Positions 12,695 to 25,000 of a stretch of 64,000 nt of DNA are shown piece after piece. The DNA comes from Salvator merianae (taxonomy: Eukaryota; Chordata; Lepidosauria; Squamata; Teiidae). A program made the translations under genes and the position numbers. How positions within the stretch are numbered: position 1 is the stretch's first letter; each line of letters starts with the position of its first letter. The DNA is taken from positions 132,167,598 through 132,231,597 of the forward strand of contig QVOM02000034.1 in the NCBI GenBank assembly GCA_003586115.2, given 5' to 3'. Under the pieces are notes generated by a model. That model did no database searches. It saw nothing but the letters and a program-made list of their open reading frames with translations, and was not told where the DNA came from.

Positions 12695-13255
12695 AAACAA
12701 GAGTTAAATCTGAAATTCTATACTTAAGATTAAAATAAAGAAATGCACAGATATAAGGTGAAAAAAAATTGACTTGGTGACAGTAAGTGTGAAAAGAGAT
12801 GCTAGAATATTGGCTGACCATAATCTGAGTAGGAGACAACAGTGTGATGTGGCAACAAAAAAGGCAAATGCAGTCCTGGGCTGAGTAAATAGGAATATAG
12901 CTTTCAAATCATGCAATGTATAACACCACTCAGCACTTCTGGCCACATCATGTTAAGAAGGATGGAGGTAAATGCAACAACTTTAGAGGACAGTGAAGAT
13001 GATCAGGTACTGGAAACAAAGTTCTGAGGAAAGACCGAAAGAAACGGGGGTGTTTAGCCTTGAGCAGACTAAAAAAGAAAATGACACTTTTCAAATATAT
13101 AAAAGGATATTATAGAGAAAAGGGTCAGACAGAACTTGGACAGAAATGTTCCAGACAGAAAATGTCCACCTCCAGGAACACATGAACGTGAATGGTTTGG
13201 TGTTACCTGTATCCCATTCAATTCATCTTCAGAAGTAAAAAACAAAACAAAAACC
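12695..13255 (+). mobile_element. CR1-like LINE fragment
   Basis: Broken frames read AAKKANAVLG near 12857, SEERPKETGVFSLEQTKKEN near 13028 and further CR1 C-terminal text, matching in order the CR1 at 23.0-24.2 kb. Ends before the 3' tail. Confidence 0.55.
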
Positions 13256-13259
13256 CTCT

Positions 13260-14195
13260 CTCAAAATGAGAAGTCATTAAAAAATGTTTTGAGGGCAATC
13301 CCTGAATGACTTTTATATCTGGTTGGTGTCTCTAAGTGGCACTCAGGATCACATTCTTCAATTAGTGGCTGAAATATGGAAGATGGATATATGGAGCAGA
13401 TACTTTCCAACTATACCCCTTTTCAGGACAATTTTACGTCCTTACAGGACAACAAAATTTCAGTTTCAAAAGTGGGGAAAGACACTGAAGCATGTATCCA
13501 AATAAATACTGCTCGTAGGGAGCAGCTTGGCCAAGAGGCAGTTTACTCATCTCTCTCTCTCTCTCTCTTTTTTAATCTTTTCTTATCAGGGCATTTTAAG
13601 CTGGTCTTTAGATCTTAACTTTTAGATCTTAAAAATAAAGCCTCATAGGGTCCACTGAAATTAAAACTTGGATGAATTCTTGCTGGTATATTTTACTCAA
13701 GATCCACATTTCATACTTGTCATATAATCACTTTTTTAAAAAAACTGACAAACTTCATTGAATTAGCTGGCAAAGTAACAAAGAACAGAAACTTTCAATA
13801 TTTCATCTAAAAAACCATTCTTCATTACTCTGTCACATGGAATATGCCTTTCCTCACTATTACTTGGCATGGTTCTTAGATTTAAATCTGTAAATGGATA
13901 TCCAGTAATAATTTTGAGAAAGAATAAGGCAAATAATCTCTCTCTTTCTCTGTTTCCCTCCTACTGCAATTGTATAGTCTTCCACTAGAAATTCAGTAAT
14001 AGAGAAACTGGGAGAAAGAGCATGATCATCTTCCCATTTATTAATTGGTGAATTATTCCTTCAAAAAGGAGACAATTTAGAGTATCTCATGGGATAATTC
14101 TGATACAGGTGACCTCAGATCAGGAGAAAATGAAAGTAGCTTGTGTGTTTTTGTTTCATTTTGTGCACAATCTCTATACAAAAAGAAAACATATG
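13260..14195. other. Unassigned intergenic DNA
   Basis: Nothing recognised apart from a (CT)n run at 13550-13569 and a TCTCTCTTTCTC stretch near 13940. Confidence 0.4.
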
Positions 14196-14197
14196 AC

Positions 14198-14472
14198 AGA
14201 CAAAGGCCATTGCTGCAACCTGAATGCAGATAAAGCCTTCTCGGTGGTAGCCCCCTGACTATGCAATAGACTCCCCCATGAGATGTACCAGGTATCTTCA
14301 CTACATTTAGAAGACTTTTAAAGACATTATTTATCCTGGCCTTTGGCTCAGGAAACAGCTCCTTCTTCCTGACTTTCTGGCACTATTGTTTTTAGTGGGT
14401 TCTTTTTAACCAGTTTTTAGTGGCCTGCCCTGAGACTTTCTGATATAGGGTGAGACAAAAATATAAAGAATG
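14198..14472 (+). mobile_element. L3/CR1-like LINE 3' fragment
   Basis: Reads AFSVVAP followed by LP-EMYQVSSLHLEDF, the conserved end of the L3/CR1 ORF, then CCTGCCCTGAGACTTTCTGATATAGG in two parts and an A-rich end, a common LINE 3' terminus. Confidence 0.6.
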
Positions 14473-14474
14473 AG

Positions 14475-15115
14475 AAAGTTGTACGTAGCTACAATGGTTT
14501 CGGGGGAAATTAAGGCTAAAAAACATTTTGGACATGTATTTATTTACAACATAATCAGCCTCAAGCATCTTGAAATATTAGATATCTGGCAAAATGCTAG
14601 AATGTAAGACCATTTAAGAAAGTGAATACAAAATTCAAGGCCAAAAAGCCAAAGGTTAAAACTATGAAATCTGCTATGACGAAGTGCCTTCAAACCAGGA
14701 TTAGGCAAATACATGCAAAACATAGCTATCTACATCTATTAGTCATGGTGGCTGCTTGTACCACTTCTACTATTGAAAGTCATTTGCTTCTAAAGATCAA
14801 CCATTGAGGAGCTGAAAGAAAAAGAAGTGCTTTAGTACTCCTCTCTTATAGGCTTCCTTAAGGTTTCTAGCTGGGCACTTAGAAAACAGGCACCTAGGCC
14901 ATTTGGTTGGTTGAGCAGTCTCTTCTTAAGATAAAAATGTGTGAAGGAGGATGAAAGAAGATATGTTTGCCCACCTTCTCCAAAAAAAAGTGGGGAATAA
15001 GATTCATTCCTTTAGCACTTTTCATATATCGATCCATAATTTTTCTTTTTCCATGCAATGCATGAATACAGCTTCATGTAAAATAGTAAGAAAAAGCTTC
15101 TACTCGAAATTGAGA
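14475..15115. other. Intergenic DNA just past the RC3H1 3' end
   Basis: No gene or repeat recognised. Confidence 0.35.
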
Positions 15116-15120
15116 CTTCT

Positions 15121-15176
15121 TTTATTAGCAGCAGCATCACTGTAGACTATTTTTAAATTTTTAAATTTTTTTTATT
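15121..15176 (-). terminator. Candidate distal poly(A) signals of RC3H1
   Basis: Two AATAAA words on the minus strand (plus-strand TTTATT at 15121-15126 and 15171-15176) in an AT-rich patch, at the point where the repeat-free stretch ends and roughly at the expected UTR length. Which one is used, if either, cannot be told. Confidence 0.3.
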
Positions 15177-18152
15177 TTTTGTTAAATATACCTCTCCAGG
15201 GCACAATCACATACAATCAATACGATTGGTAAATTATATGAGCTCTATCCCAAGCATAAATGCACCAAAATGTCAAAAAGTTATTTAAAAAAATGAACTC
15301 CACCCAAAAAGGTGATAATGACTTAAGAATGTCTCGGGGAGACTGGTACAATCCTAAAAAGACCAAAGAAACTTGGCTTAACACTGCCCACCCCCACCAT
15401 ACACATACAAATAGAAAATTCCCACAACTGGAAATGCCCAGAGCAGTTTGAGGAAAAGGCAGATTTGACTGAAAAAAAAAAGGAGCAACATCTGGATTGC
15501 TGACTGCCAGTCCTTTAATATAAATAAAAAGTGCCACCATGCTGCTAGTTAGGTCACCTTCAAGAATGGGGTTCATAATTATTAAAGATGCTGCTTACAT
15601 AGCAAGCAGAAACAGCAAGGCAATTGTAAACTCACCAATAGGCAGCAGAGAAACAATTTATAGCTCCACACAGAGCTTCAAACCAAGATCCGTAAGGACA
15701 GCTGGCTTTCTTAGCTAACGCCAAGCTTTAACGAGCTCCCTAGACAAATCCAGTTGTGGGATTCTGGTCCAGTTACACAATCTGGTTTTGGATGCCAAAG
15801 ACTTGTGAGTATTGTCTGCCATAACAAGCTAACACTAATGACAAAAGGACACTGAGGCAGCCTTCTGGCACACAGCCTAGAATTCCAAAGGGGCTTGTGC
15901 AGAAGGCATTTCCTCTTACAAACTGTGCCCCAAGTCACTTCAACATACACAGAAGCAAACAAATTTTGTTTATAGCAAACACCAAACACGTCACAGGATT
16001 TTGTTTTTATAAAAGGTATGCATATATGTAACATCGGCATATCTAATTGTTTAGTATTTAATTTCCAGATAGAGAGCAGAAGAGAGACTGGCTGCATTTA
16101 AATACCGCCTTTTTTTTGTGGAAAATACTCCCAAAACATTTATTTTTGCATCCAATATTTGATACTTTTGTAAGTGGGAGAAAAAAAGCCATAAATATAG
16201 ATGTCGTTTAGACACAGGTTATGAATGGTAGGTAGGCATTATAGCAAACTAGTCAGCCATCAAAGAGAAAAACTGAAACAACTACTGAACTCTTTAAGGT
16301 CACCATGAAGGTAAAAGTGATCACTACCTTTCCAAACCAGAAAGCTTACAGAAACCAAAAGGTAATCATTTCAATCAAAGTATTTCATTAAAAGGTCTCA
16401 AAGCCCACTCTACATGCTACCAAAAAATTAGCTGAGTTCATATTCCATGAGAAACTGGCAAGCACATCTGGAACTCATCTGGTGATGCAGGCCGTTTCCA
16501 GTCTCACACAGCTCAACCAAATAAGGCTGCTGACACTTCACTGGACAAGTATTGCTAGAAGTGTAATTGTACATTTTAACAGCTTCTTTGCTGCTCTTTG
16601 CTACTCTGAGGGCAGATGGATGTAACACAGTATGAGAAATTCTGTATCGTCCTCTCACAGACTGTGGTCAGAAACGTCAAAGCATATTTTAGTTATAAAA
16701 TAAGTCTGGAAGAGAGCTGAGCTTTGTGTTCCTCACCATCTTTTCCAGTCTGGCTGCAAGGCGAAGATTCAGGGCTTCGGCTTCTCTTTGTTAATTTGAC
16801 TAGTTAAGATTAACTGCATTCTGTCCCTTATCAGATGAGATTGCAATTAGTCTCAAGTAAAAGTGAAAGCTGGACAAGGAAAGCGTGCATGCACAAGGAG
16901 AACATGGAATCATTCCTGGAATGCTCAAGTATGATTTAGCATAAGGTCTGAATGATGCCATACATATGGCATTTAATTTTTTTTTATTTTTTTTTTTATC
17001 CTGGAACAAATTAATGAAGAGGTTGAATATGTAAATGCAGTATCCAACTACTAATATTTGCTGATCAAGTATCCTGAAGTTTTCCTTAGAAATTACAGTT
17101 CCTACTGATCAATAATACTTAGAAACACACATCAAGCGATCTGGAGGCCCTAACTGCCTCTTCAATTAGATTTTGGAAGAAGGAATGAACACCTACCTTC
17201 CCATGTAGTGCTTTTAATGGTGTATTTCTCTACTAGCCACTTCTGCAGTCCCGCTTATAACAAAAGGTAGTATGTGGAACGAATATAATGAACAAGAAGC
17301 TGATATTTTCCACCTCTGCCTCTATTTCATTAGAGGCAGGATTTCAAGACTTCAGCCTCTAAAATTATCTATGGGCGGGCGGGGGGGACAAGTCCATAAA
17401 AAGTAGATCACAATGCAATTGTCACTTTGAACATATTGATAAAACAAGAAGTAACAACTGGGGTGTGATCTCCTGGATTAGTTTATTCTACATAAGCTCG
17501 CATCTGCTAGGTCAGCAGCATTCTTAAGTACATTTTAATTAAATATACCTTTATGGATCCATTTACAAATGTCCAGTTGATGGGAGACTTCTAAATGACT
17601 TTCAGCATGCAGAAAATAGATTACTTTTGTTTCTGTAAAACTTGCAACAGTTTGTGTTAATTTCATTCAAAGTCTTTGAGCTTTCTTCTATTTACTTTCA
17701 CTAGAGTTCAGTAGAAAATTTCAGGCAGAAAAATGAATAATGAATTTCCAATAACTTTTAATTGATTATTATGGGAGAGTGCACAAGTTTCTTTTTAAAT
17801 AAAAGATATAAATGGCTGTAAACTGAATGATGTTTAAACATACCACTTCTAAAATGTGCTAATTTACCATCACTGAATATACGGTTGTAAGATTCAGCAG
17901 TCATGAAGTTTATCGATTTCTACCAGTCATAAGAGCATAAAACATGACATTTTTTTTTCAATTCAAACTGGCTAGTCCACTAAGGTGAAAGGGAAAACAA
18001 AACCTGAACAAACCACAAGTAAAGCACAAGTCTTTGGCTCTCCTTGAACAAAACAAAGTATTTTCCATATTTATACAGACCCCTCAATTGCCTACCAGTA
18101 GGGGCAATACCACATTTGTGCATCACTGAGTAATAACACCATTAGAAAAGGC

Positions 18153-18167
18153 AACTTCATAGAAGTT
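18153..18167 (-). promoter_or_regulatory. Constitutive decay element (CDE) hairpin
   Basis: The minus strand reads AACUUCUAUGAAGUU: a perfect 6-bp stem closed by C-G with the triloop UAU. This fits the Roquin-binding consensus UUC-YRY-GAA exactly, and a U-G wobble can extend the stem by one pair. It lies in the probable 3' UTR of the gene that encodes the CDE-binding protein. Confidence 0.6.
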
Positions 18168-20329
18168 ATTGGCTAAGCGAATTCATTTGAATGCTCTATT
18201 TTGAGGCAGCAAGCTGTTATCTGATGCATGATCAGGGAGCGTCACAGGCACATCTAAACAGAGGAGATAAATAGCAGCAGAAGCTAGAAGAGCAGAGTTA
18301 GAGGGGACACTGCCAATTTCTCCTTAGCCAAAGCATTAGTTAATTGAAGATTAAGAACAAACTTACATTACTCATGGGCAAACAGAGTAAAATATATGAT
18401 CTCAGTAACAGTATTCTGAAGCTGCAGCCCTCAGTTAATTTTTTGGAATTAAATTTTGTTCTAACCAGCAAGGACTGTTTATGTGAATACATATTAATAA
18501 GCCTATCTTCTGATGTAGCAGTGCATAAATATAAAAAGCAAAAAAAAAGTCACCTAACTACCAATTCCACCAACGTTTAATGTATTCTCAAAAATCACAA
18601 CTCCTCATCACTTTGTGTCATATGCAATAGAGTAAAAAGTGGGTAACACAATGTGGTGCAGAGTGGTTCATTAATCCAGTTCTATAAGTTTTATTCTAAA
18701 CATCTTGGAGAAAAATATGTGCCATGCAGAATAGGGTACTGAAGCACTAATGACTGTAACACAGAAAGATGGAAGTATGGCTTGTTCTCTTGCCTCCTAG
18801 CTTTCGAAAGGGTCTGAGACTCGGCCAGAGTCCAAAGGTATAGGATGAAAAGGTGATGTAACGCCAAGCAGATTCTAGTTTCTGTGACTGCTTGAAAAGC
18901 CCAGCATTGATCTTTGTACAAACCCAAAACCTAAATTCTGTCATGTGATACTATGTGCAATAAAAAATATCCTTTGATGCAAGAGAGCTCTATAGCAGAT
19001 CGTTTTTCAATTTTATGGATCTCCTTAACTCAAAAAATCTGAAAAAAGCTTTTCAAGAGGCCACTTCCAGTACTGCACAACAGCTGTTTTGTAGGTTTAA
19101 ATGTTTAGCCTTTCTTCTTGATTGAGAAGAAAAACATTACTCCTATCCAGCTTGTCACCTTGAAGGGCATTGTAGAGTTTTAACACACAGGCTTTAGAAA
19201 AGTTAGACTGTAACAAGACAGATACAAACTCTTCTTCTTTGAAAAGCAGGAAATTTCATCCCAGAACTTCTAAAAAGCCAAAAATGTTTTCCTAGTTCAC
19301 TATGTGCTTTGTGGACTGAACTTTTAAAATATGAGGAAAACAGGAAACTATGCCAAGATCAACGTGGTTTACAGAGATTAAACAAAACCTGTGCAAACAG
19401 GGCACCTAGATAGGGCCTTGTGCACAAAGTACACCTTGGAAACGTCGCAAGATAAATATTAAAAGGAATTTTCGGTAAACTGATGTTCAGTGTGTATGTA
19501 ATCTAATGGCAGAAAATGCTTTCAAGAATAGCAAATTTCAAACAGTATTCAATTCCTCCAGGTTTTCAACGATGACAAGCACAGTAAGAATAGAGACAGG
19601 CACAAACTCTGTTTCTGCAGCATGCCTGATCTCAGCATTCAAATGTATACTTTGCATGGGCACAGGCATGCTACAGACAGACCAGTAAGTGTGAGATTTA
19701 CCACCCCTACTGACACATTAAATGTGGATACTTTAAAGGGATTAAAAGCCTTCTGCACAGGTAATTAATTAATTTTTCACATTTAACAGAAAACCGTTTC
19801 TCTTCTCCAAATTCAGCTGTTGTTTTAAAAAGTGAGCAGCATAACTGACACAAGTTGACTGAACTTGTTTTATTTTAGACCAGAGTGAGCTGTTGCATTC
19901 TCAAAGTAAGCCCTTTACATTAAGACAAATGCTCCTGGCTCATTGCAAAGAGTTCCTGTGTTGGAGAAATGGCAAGAAAAAAAACCCATGCCAAACAAAG
20001 TTGGCTTGACGGTTTCTTGTTTCATTGCTCCTACTAAAAACAGAAACGCATGATGGACTCTATTAGATGGGCAATTGTCAGGAAAAAAAAAATAGAACAA
20101 GTATTTCTAATTAGAAGTGGGGAGCGGGGAAGAACAAGAAGGGGGAATGAAGATAGTATTGATGGGAGAAAAAAAATGCCAAGCTAGAATTCTGGGAGAG
20201 CAGTTTATAAATTTAAGAGCTGTAGAAGAAATTAGAGTCAACATGCCTCCTGAAATAACATTTTTGCAGTGCCTTTACCTCCCAAATGTTTTTAATAGCT
20301 GCACTCATGTGAAAAAATTCTTAAAACAT

Positions 20330-20416
20330 ATCCATTATATATACAAATATAACTACATATATGTGTATATATACATACGTACATACATATATATATATAT
20401 CTATATATATATATAA
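20330..20416. repeat. AT-rich microsatellite
   Basis: (TA)n with (TACA)n and (TATG)n interruptions, inside the probable 3' UTR. Confidence 0.85.
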
Positions 20417-21545
20417 ATTTTATTTAAATAAAGAATGAATGCTCGAATCCCAAGCCAATACATGTATCAAATTTTTGGCCAGCCAGGTCTGTAGGGCATA
20501 ATCAAATTCAATGTGAAATAGTATATAAATGCGGTGCCTAGACTGGGCAAATTAAATAATCACTAGAGAGTCTTCTGTTTGGACTCTTCTACTGGTAGGC
20601 AATGAGGGAGTGTATCCCCTCCCCTCCCCCATTTTATTTAATTTAACAATAAGACAGATACAAAATAGCTGAAGACTGCTAATACCTCAACAAGGGGTTA
20701 AGGGGTTAAAAATAAACCTAAAAGAAGATTAATAAAGTTCTGCTTTTACCCAACCAAAGCAATGGTTCAACTTATTACATACCCAGTACCTTCTAAGTTC
20801 TAGCCTGTATGCTAGAAACAGGCCTAAAAGTGAAGGAGCTCTTGCTCTGATTTCCTGTTAGAGCTTCTCTACTCATTACGCAAGTAAGGAGGAAACAGAA
20901 GGGAATCAAGTTATGCAAAGCATGGCAAAACTTTTTGGAACAGTAGTTTTTTTTCAGCACGGTCTTAATGGAATGGCATCTGCAAAAACAAAAATGGTTT
21001 TTGTGTAATACGAATTCAAAAAAGAGAGAGAAATTTATTTGCCTGGAAGTCTTTGTTGCCCAGAGTCTCTGTTGATTTTTAAAGACTGAATGTAACAAAG
21101 ACTGATCATGCTATTCCATGCACTCTCCCAGCAGGCCAATGACACTTTAGGGCTGCTTTAGATGAAGAGTGCTAGGATCAGTCAATAACTGCCAATGTGT
21201 GTGACGTAGTGAAGGCCTACACACCGTCACCCTCTTCACAAGTGGAAAAAACATTCTTGTTCTAGTCACGTTGTTAGGGCTTGTCATGAAAAATGCTTCA
21301 GGACTTAAAATTTTTAAAAGCCATATGAAATAGCTGATGAAAGCATCTCTAAGAAGAGCTACTTTCAGAAACTCTGCTGCACATTTCTGATTAACCAAGC
21401 TAGAGCTTCCTTCTCCATCACACAAAGGAGTGTTGACTTTGTGAGGGAAGGAAAAAGGCCAAGAAGGAATTATTTACTGGGTATGCAATACCAAAATAAA
21501 AGAAAAAAGCTACCTCATTAAGATCGTACAACTAATCAAATCAAG

Positions 21546-21596
21546 TGTGTGTGTACACATATATATATATATATAGATGTATATATATATATAATA
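21546..21596. repeat. (TG)n/(TA)n microsatellite
   Basis: GTGTGTGTGT followed by two (AT)n runs separated by AGATGT. Confidence 0.85.
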
Positions 21597-21888
21597 TTTG
21601 TTTCTTTTAAAGCCCTGGCATTCAAGGCATCCAAAGTTATTAAAATAAAGTTCATTCATAGAACAAAAACAAATTTAATCTGAGTTGCTCGCAGATACTG
21701 CTAATTTTCATTTTTTTTAATTAAAAAATGTGTTAATGTGAACTATGTGCAAGTTTTTTTCTAGTAATGGTGCTGTGCACATTGTCTCAGGACCTGCTAT
21801 ATCTTATAGTTCTTGTTCAGTGTCTCAAATCATCCCAAGGAGGGGTAAAGATGACCTCTGGAAGAAGTGGAGTGCCAGTGTGGTTCCT

Positions 21889-22039
21889 TCAGGGAGCCGA
21901 GGTGGGTGCTGCTCCTGTTCTCTGGGCATCCATGTCACTTCCTCCCCCTTCAGTATCCTCTGACAAGCTCAGAGCTGAAGTTTTGCTTGAGAGGAGACCA
22001 ACGCTTTCTTGGGCTGCTGCTGATCCATTTGGAACATCA
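21889..22039 (-). CDS. RC3H1: RC3H1 last coding exon 19 (aa 1082-1131 and stop)
   Basis: Reads [18 protein letters not shown], then a Ser/Glu/Gly-rich acidic end, finishing Thr-Ser-Ala-Pro-stop. The acceptor is a tandem TAGTAG; the distal copy restores the family reading Phe-Ser-Asp. Long 3' UTR follows to the left. Confidence 0.97.
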
Positions 22040-25000
22040 CTACTAAAGAATATAAATTTTTTTAAAAAGAAGGATCAGTGAAAGCAGTGCGTACTGGGAA
22101 AAGACAAAGAAAATAGGTAACATTAAAAAATTGGAATACAGCCAGGTAAGGTTGGCCATAGCCCCCCAGATTTTCCAGTGAAGTAACACCCAAAGAGTAG
22201 TGGACTACACATCATACATAATCAATACAACTATGTCTTAAATGCATATTTGATAAAGACAGAAAAGCATTCTGACGTAGTGTAACTGATTCAGCTACAA
22301 CGCAATTATTTCTATAATCAATAGCGGACACAAAACCACTTGTTTCAAAGAATGCTTTTCTGTCATTCACAATACTGTATTAAACCCCCAAAACAAATAT
22401 GTAAGGAAAATACATGTTCTGTTCTGTGGTCATGCTTTTTTCAATTTCCCTTTGATTTCCACTGTAAAGTTATACCTATTTCAGCATCTCATCTCCATCA
22501 GAGAATATACAACAATGCAAATAGAACTGCAAGACTACACTACTTGCCCTGGGAGGCAGTACCTCATAGTATGTTATTTGACTGTAATAGTCCTAAATAA
22601 TGTTTATGCAGAAAATTGACTTATGAAAGGACTTAGGAAGGGCTGCAGGTCAGGCAAAGTAGCATTGTAGCATCACGGCAGCTTCTTATTCGATCTGTGA
22701 TGGCGCCCTAACAAACTAATATCCACAGCTGTGGTAGAGAAAAAAATCGCTAGACACACTAGCCTTTTGCCAGTTGTATCAACTGCCCTCCAAAAGAGGT
22801 CAGTCCAGGAGCAAATCTTTTGGGCAGGCTGAATCAATTCACTTCTCCACTGAGGGAAGCAATCCCTTTTCCACTGAAATTTTCAAAACGATTAAAGATT
22901 AATTTATCAGCAATATATATTTCATTGTATTTACATTACTAAAATCTATCTACTCTGGAAAGGAAAATCCTGTTTAGAGGGGTTTTTGGAGCATCAATAA
23001 ACATGTGAATAAAGGCACATATAGTGTCTACTTGGATTTCTGAAAGGCTTTTAATAAAATACCTCACCAAACACTTCTAAGCAAAATTAATAGCCAAGGA
23101 ACAAAAGGACAAGTCCTCCTATTGATAAGCAACTGATAAAGAAACAATAAATGGACATTTCTCTTAATGGGCAGCTGTAACTAGTGAAATCTCCCAAGGC
23201 AGCACCATTGCTTTTAACATATACAGAAATGATCTAAAGTCAGGAATGAGCAATCAAATGAGCCAAGATTGCTAGTGACAATAAGCAGAGTGGAGAACAC
23301 AAAAGGACTATAAAGAACTCTTAAAGGCACTCTGCATACTGGGGCAATGGAGGCCAAAATGACAGATGCTATTCAAGGTGAACAGATGATGCACACTAGA
23401 AAAAAAATCCTAAGGACATGCACAGACTAATGGGATTTTAGCTGGTTTGAGCAGGAAAGGGATTTTGGCACAGTAGACAGCTCAATGAAAGTATCACGTG
23501 TCAACCCAGTGTACGCCACCTGCAAAAATAGCAGCGATGGTACTGAAAATAAAACTTCCAATATAACACTCCACACAAAGCAATGTTATGATCACACTTG
23601 GATAACAGTTGATTGCTAAACCTCAAAAAAAGTATCGGAGAACTGGAAAAAGTTCAAAGGAAAGCAACTAAATGTAAAGGCTACAGGGATTCCCATATGA
23701 GAAAAGTTTGAACTGGCTGCAGACTTTTGTCTAAAAAGGAGACATGTGAGAAGACACACATTAGACATGAAATTATGTGTGGTGTGAGCAGTGTAAATAA
23801 GAAGGTTTTCGCTGCTTCTCTGCAACACCCAAACTACCAGGGATCTTCCAATAAAACTGAATCTTGGAAGTGTCAGGCCAAAGAAAAGGAACTATTTTTT
23901 CACATAGGACATAAACTTTGGAATTTGCTACCATAAGATTGATGCTGACTATCAGCTTGGATGGCTTCAAAAAGAGTTTGGTGCAGTTCACAATGGACAA
24001 CACTATCAGTGGCCACCAGGACAGGTAGCTGTGAAACTTCCTCTGATATGGAAGGCAGCCTGCATCTAAGGACCAGTTGCTGGGAGACTATGAGCAAGCC
24101 AGCGTGCGCACTTATGCCTTGCTTGTAGGCTTCTATATGCACCTGGTTGTCACTGTGAAAATAACCTGCTGAATTAGATGGGCTACTGGTCTGATCTAGC
24201 AGGACATTACATATATTCTATGTCAGCTTGTCCACTGTGCTGCTATCTGTGTCACTTTCATATACCCAGCCTTCTCTCTTACCTTTCATTACAGATGCTC
24301 CCCTTCCCCTATGTTGTTCTTGAATTCCATGAGTGCTGATAACACTGTACTGGGAACTACCAGAGAACTGTGGGAACTCAAGGTTATTGTGGTCTGAACC
24401 TGGTTTGGATTCTGGGAATCAGGTGGGAAAGGTTGCTGGATATATACACTGGGCAGAACTGTATTCTTTGTGATCTTTTATCAATAAAGGCTGCTAGCAT
24501 GGCTGAGCTGTCTCTGCCTATGGTTCTTGATCTGAGGCCTGGAAAGTGATCTTGAAGAATAAAAGATTACCATCAACTCAGAATATGGCTGAAGCCCTAA
24601 GGGATTGTGGCCAATCCCTGCCTGTGCTGTTCCAGATGATCAAGGAAGTCACTGCAGCTTTCCACTGCCTGTCATCCCAACCAAATGTGGCTCAAGTATG
24701 CTTTATGCTCTACATGCAGAATGTGTGGCTAACAACCTTTACCACCCTGAGCACTATTTTGCTGAATGGGAGATCAGATATGCAGAGGGGCCTGTCACCA
24801 AGAGGCTATATTCTGACATTGAGTCTGTGCCTACTGACGCAGAAACTGATTGCTACCCAGGCTATGCTGCTGGCTATCTGCACAACCCAAGGGCTTTGGA
24901 GGAGCTAGGTGTATCTGCACCTCCAGGCTGTGAACTGGTCAGCCCAGTGTCTGAATGGGACTATAATGTCACCAGTAATACACCAGGGGTTTTTATAACT

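Larger units (their letters stand above)
15170..21888 (-). other. RC3H1: Probable RC3H1 3' UTR, about 6.7 kb
   Basis: Follows the stop codon directly. The length matches the very long 3' UTR known for mammalian RC3H1 (about 7 kb), and I recognise no LINE, SINE or DNA transposon in it, unlike the flanks on both sides. Two AT-rich microsatellites are present. Alternative AATAAA words on the minus strand near 21031, 20634, 19867, 18688 and 16139 could end shorter forms. The left end is inferred, not seen. Confidence 0.55.

Noticed and set aside
1..15000. Exons of the downstream neighbour (SERPINC1 in mammals)
   Set aside because: Looked for serpin-like reading on both strands and saw none; only repeats and unassigned DNA.
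15711..16097. 128-codon minus-strand open frame in the 3' UTR
   Set aside because: No recognised domain, no splice context, and it lies inside the inferred UTR.
17053..17100. Second CDE-like hairpin (TTCCTTAGAA)
   Set aside because: The loop has four bases and does not fit the YRY triloop.
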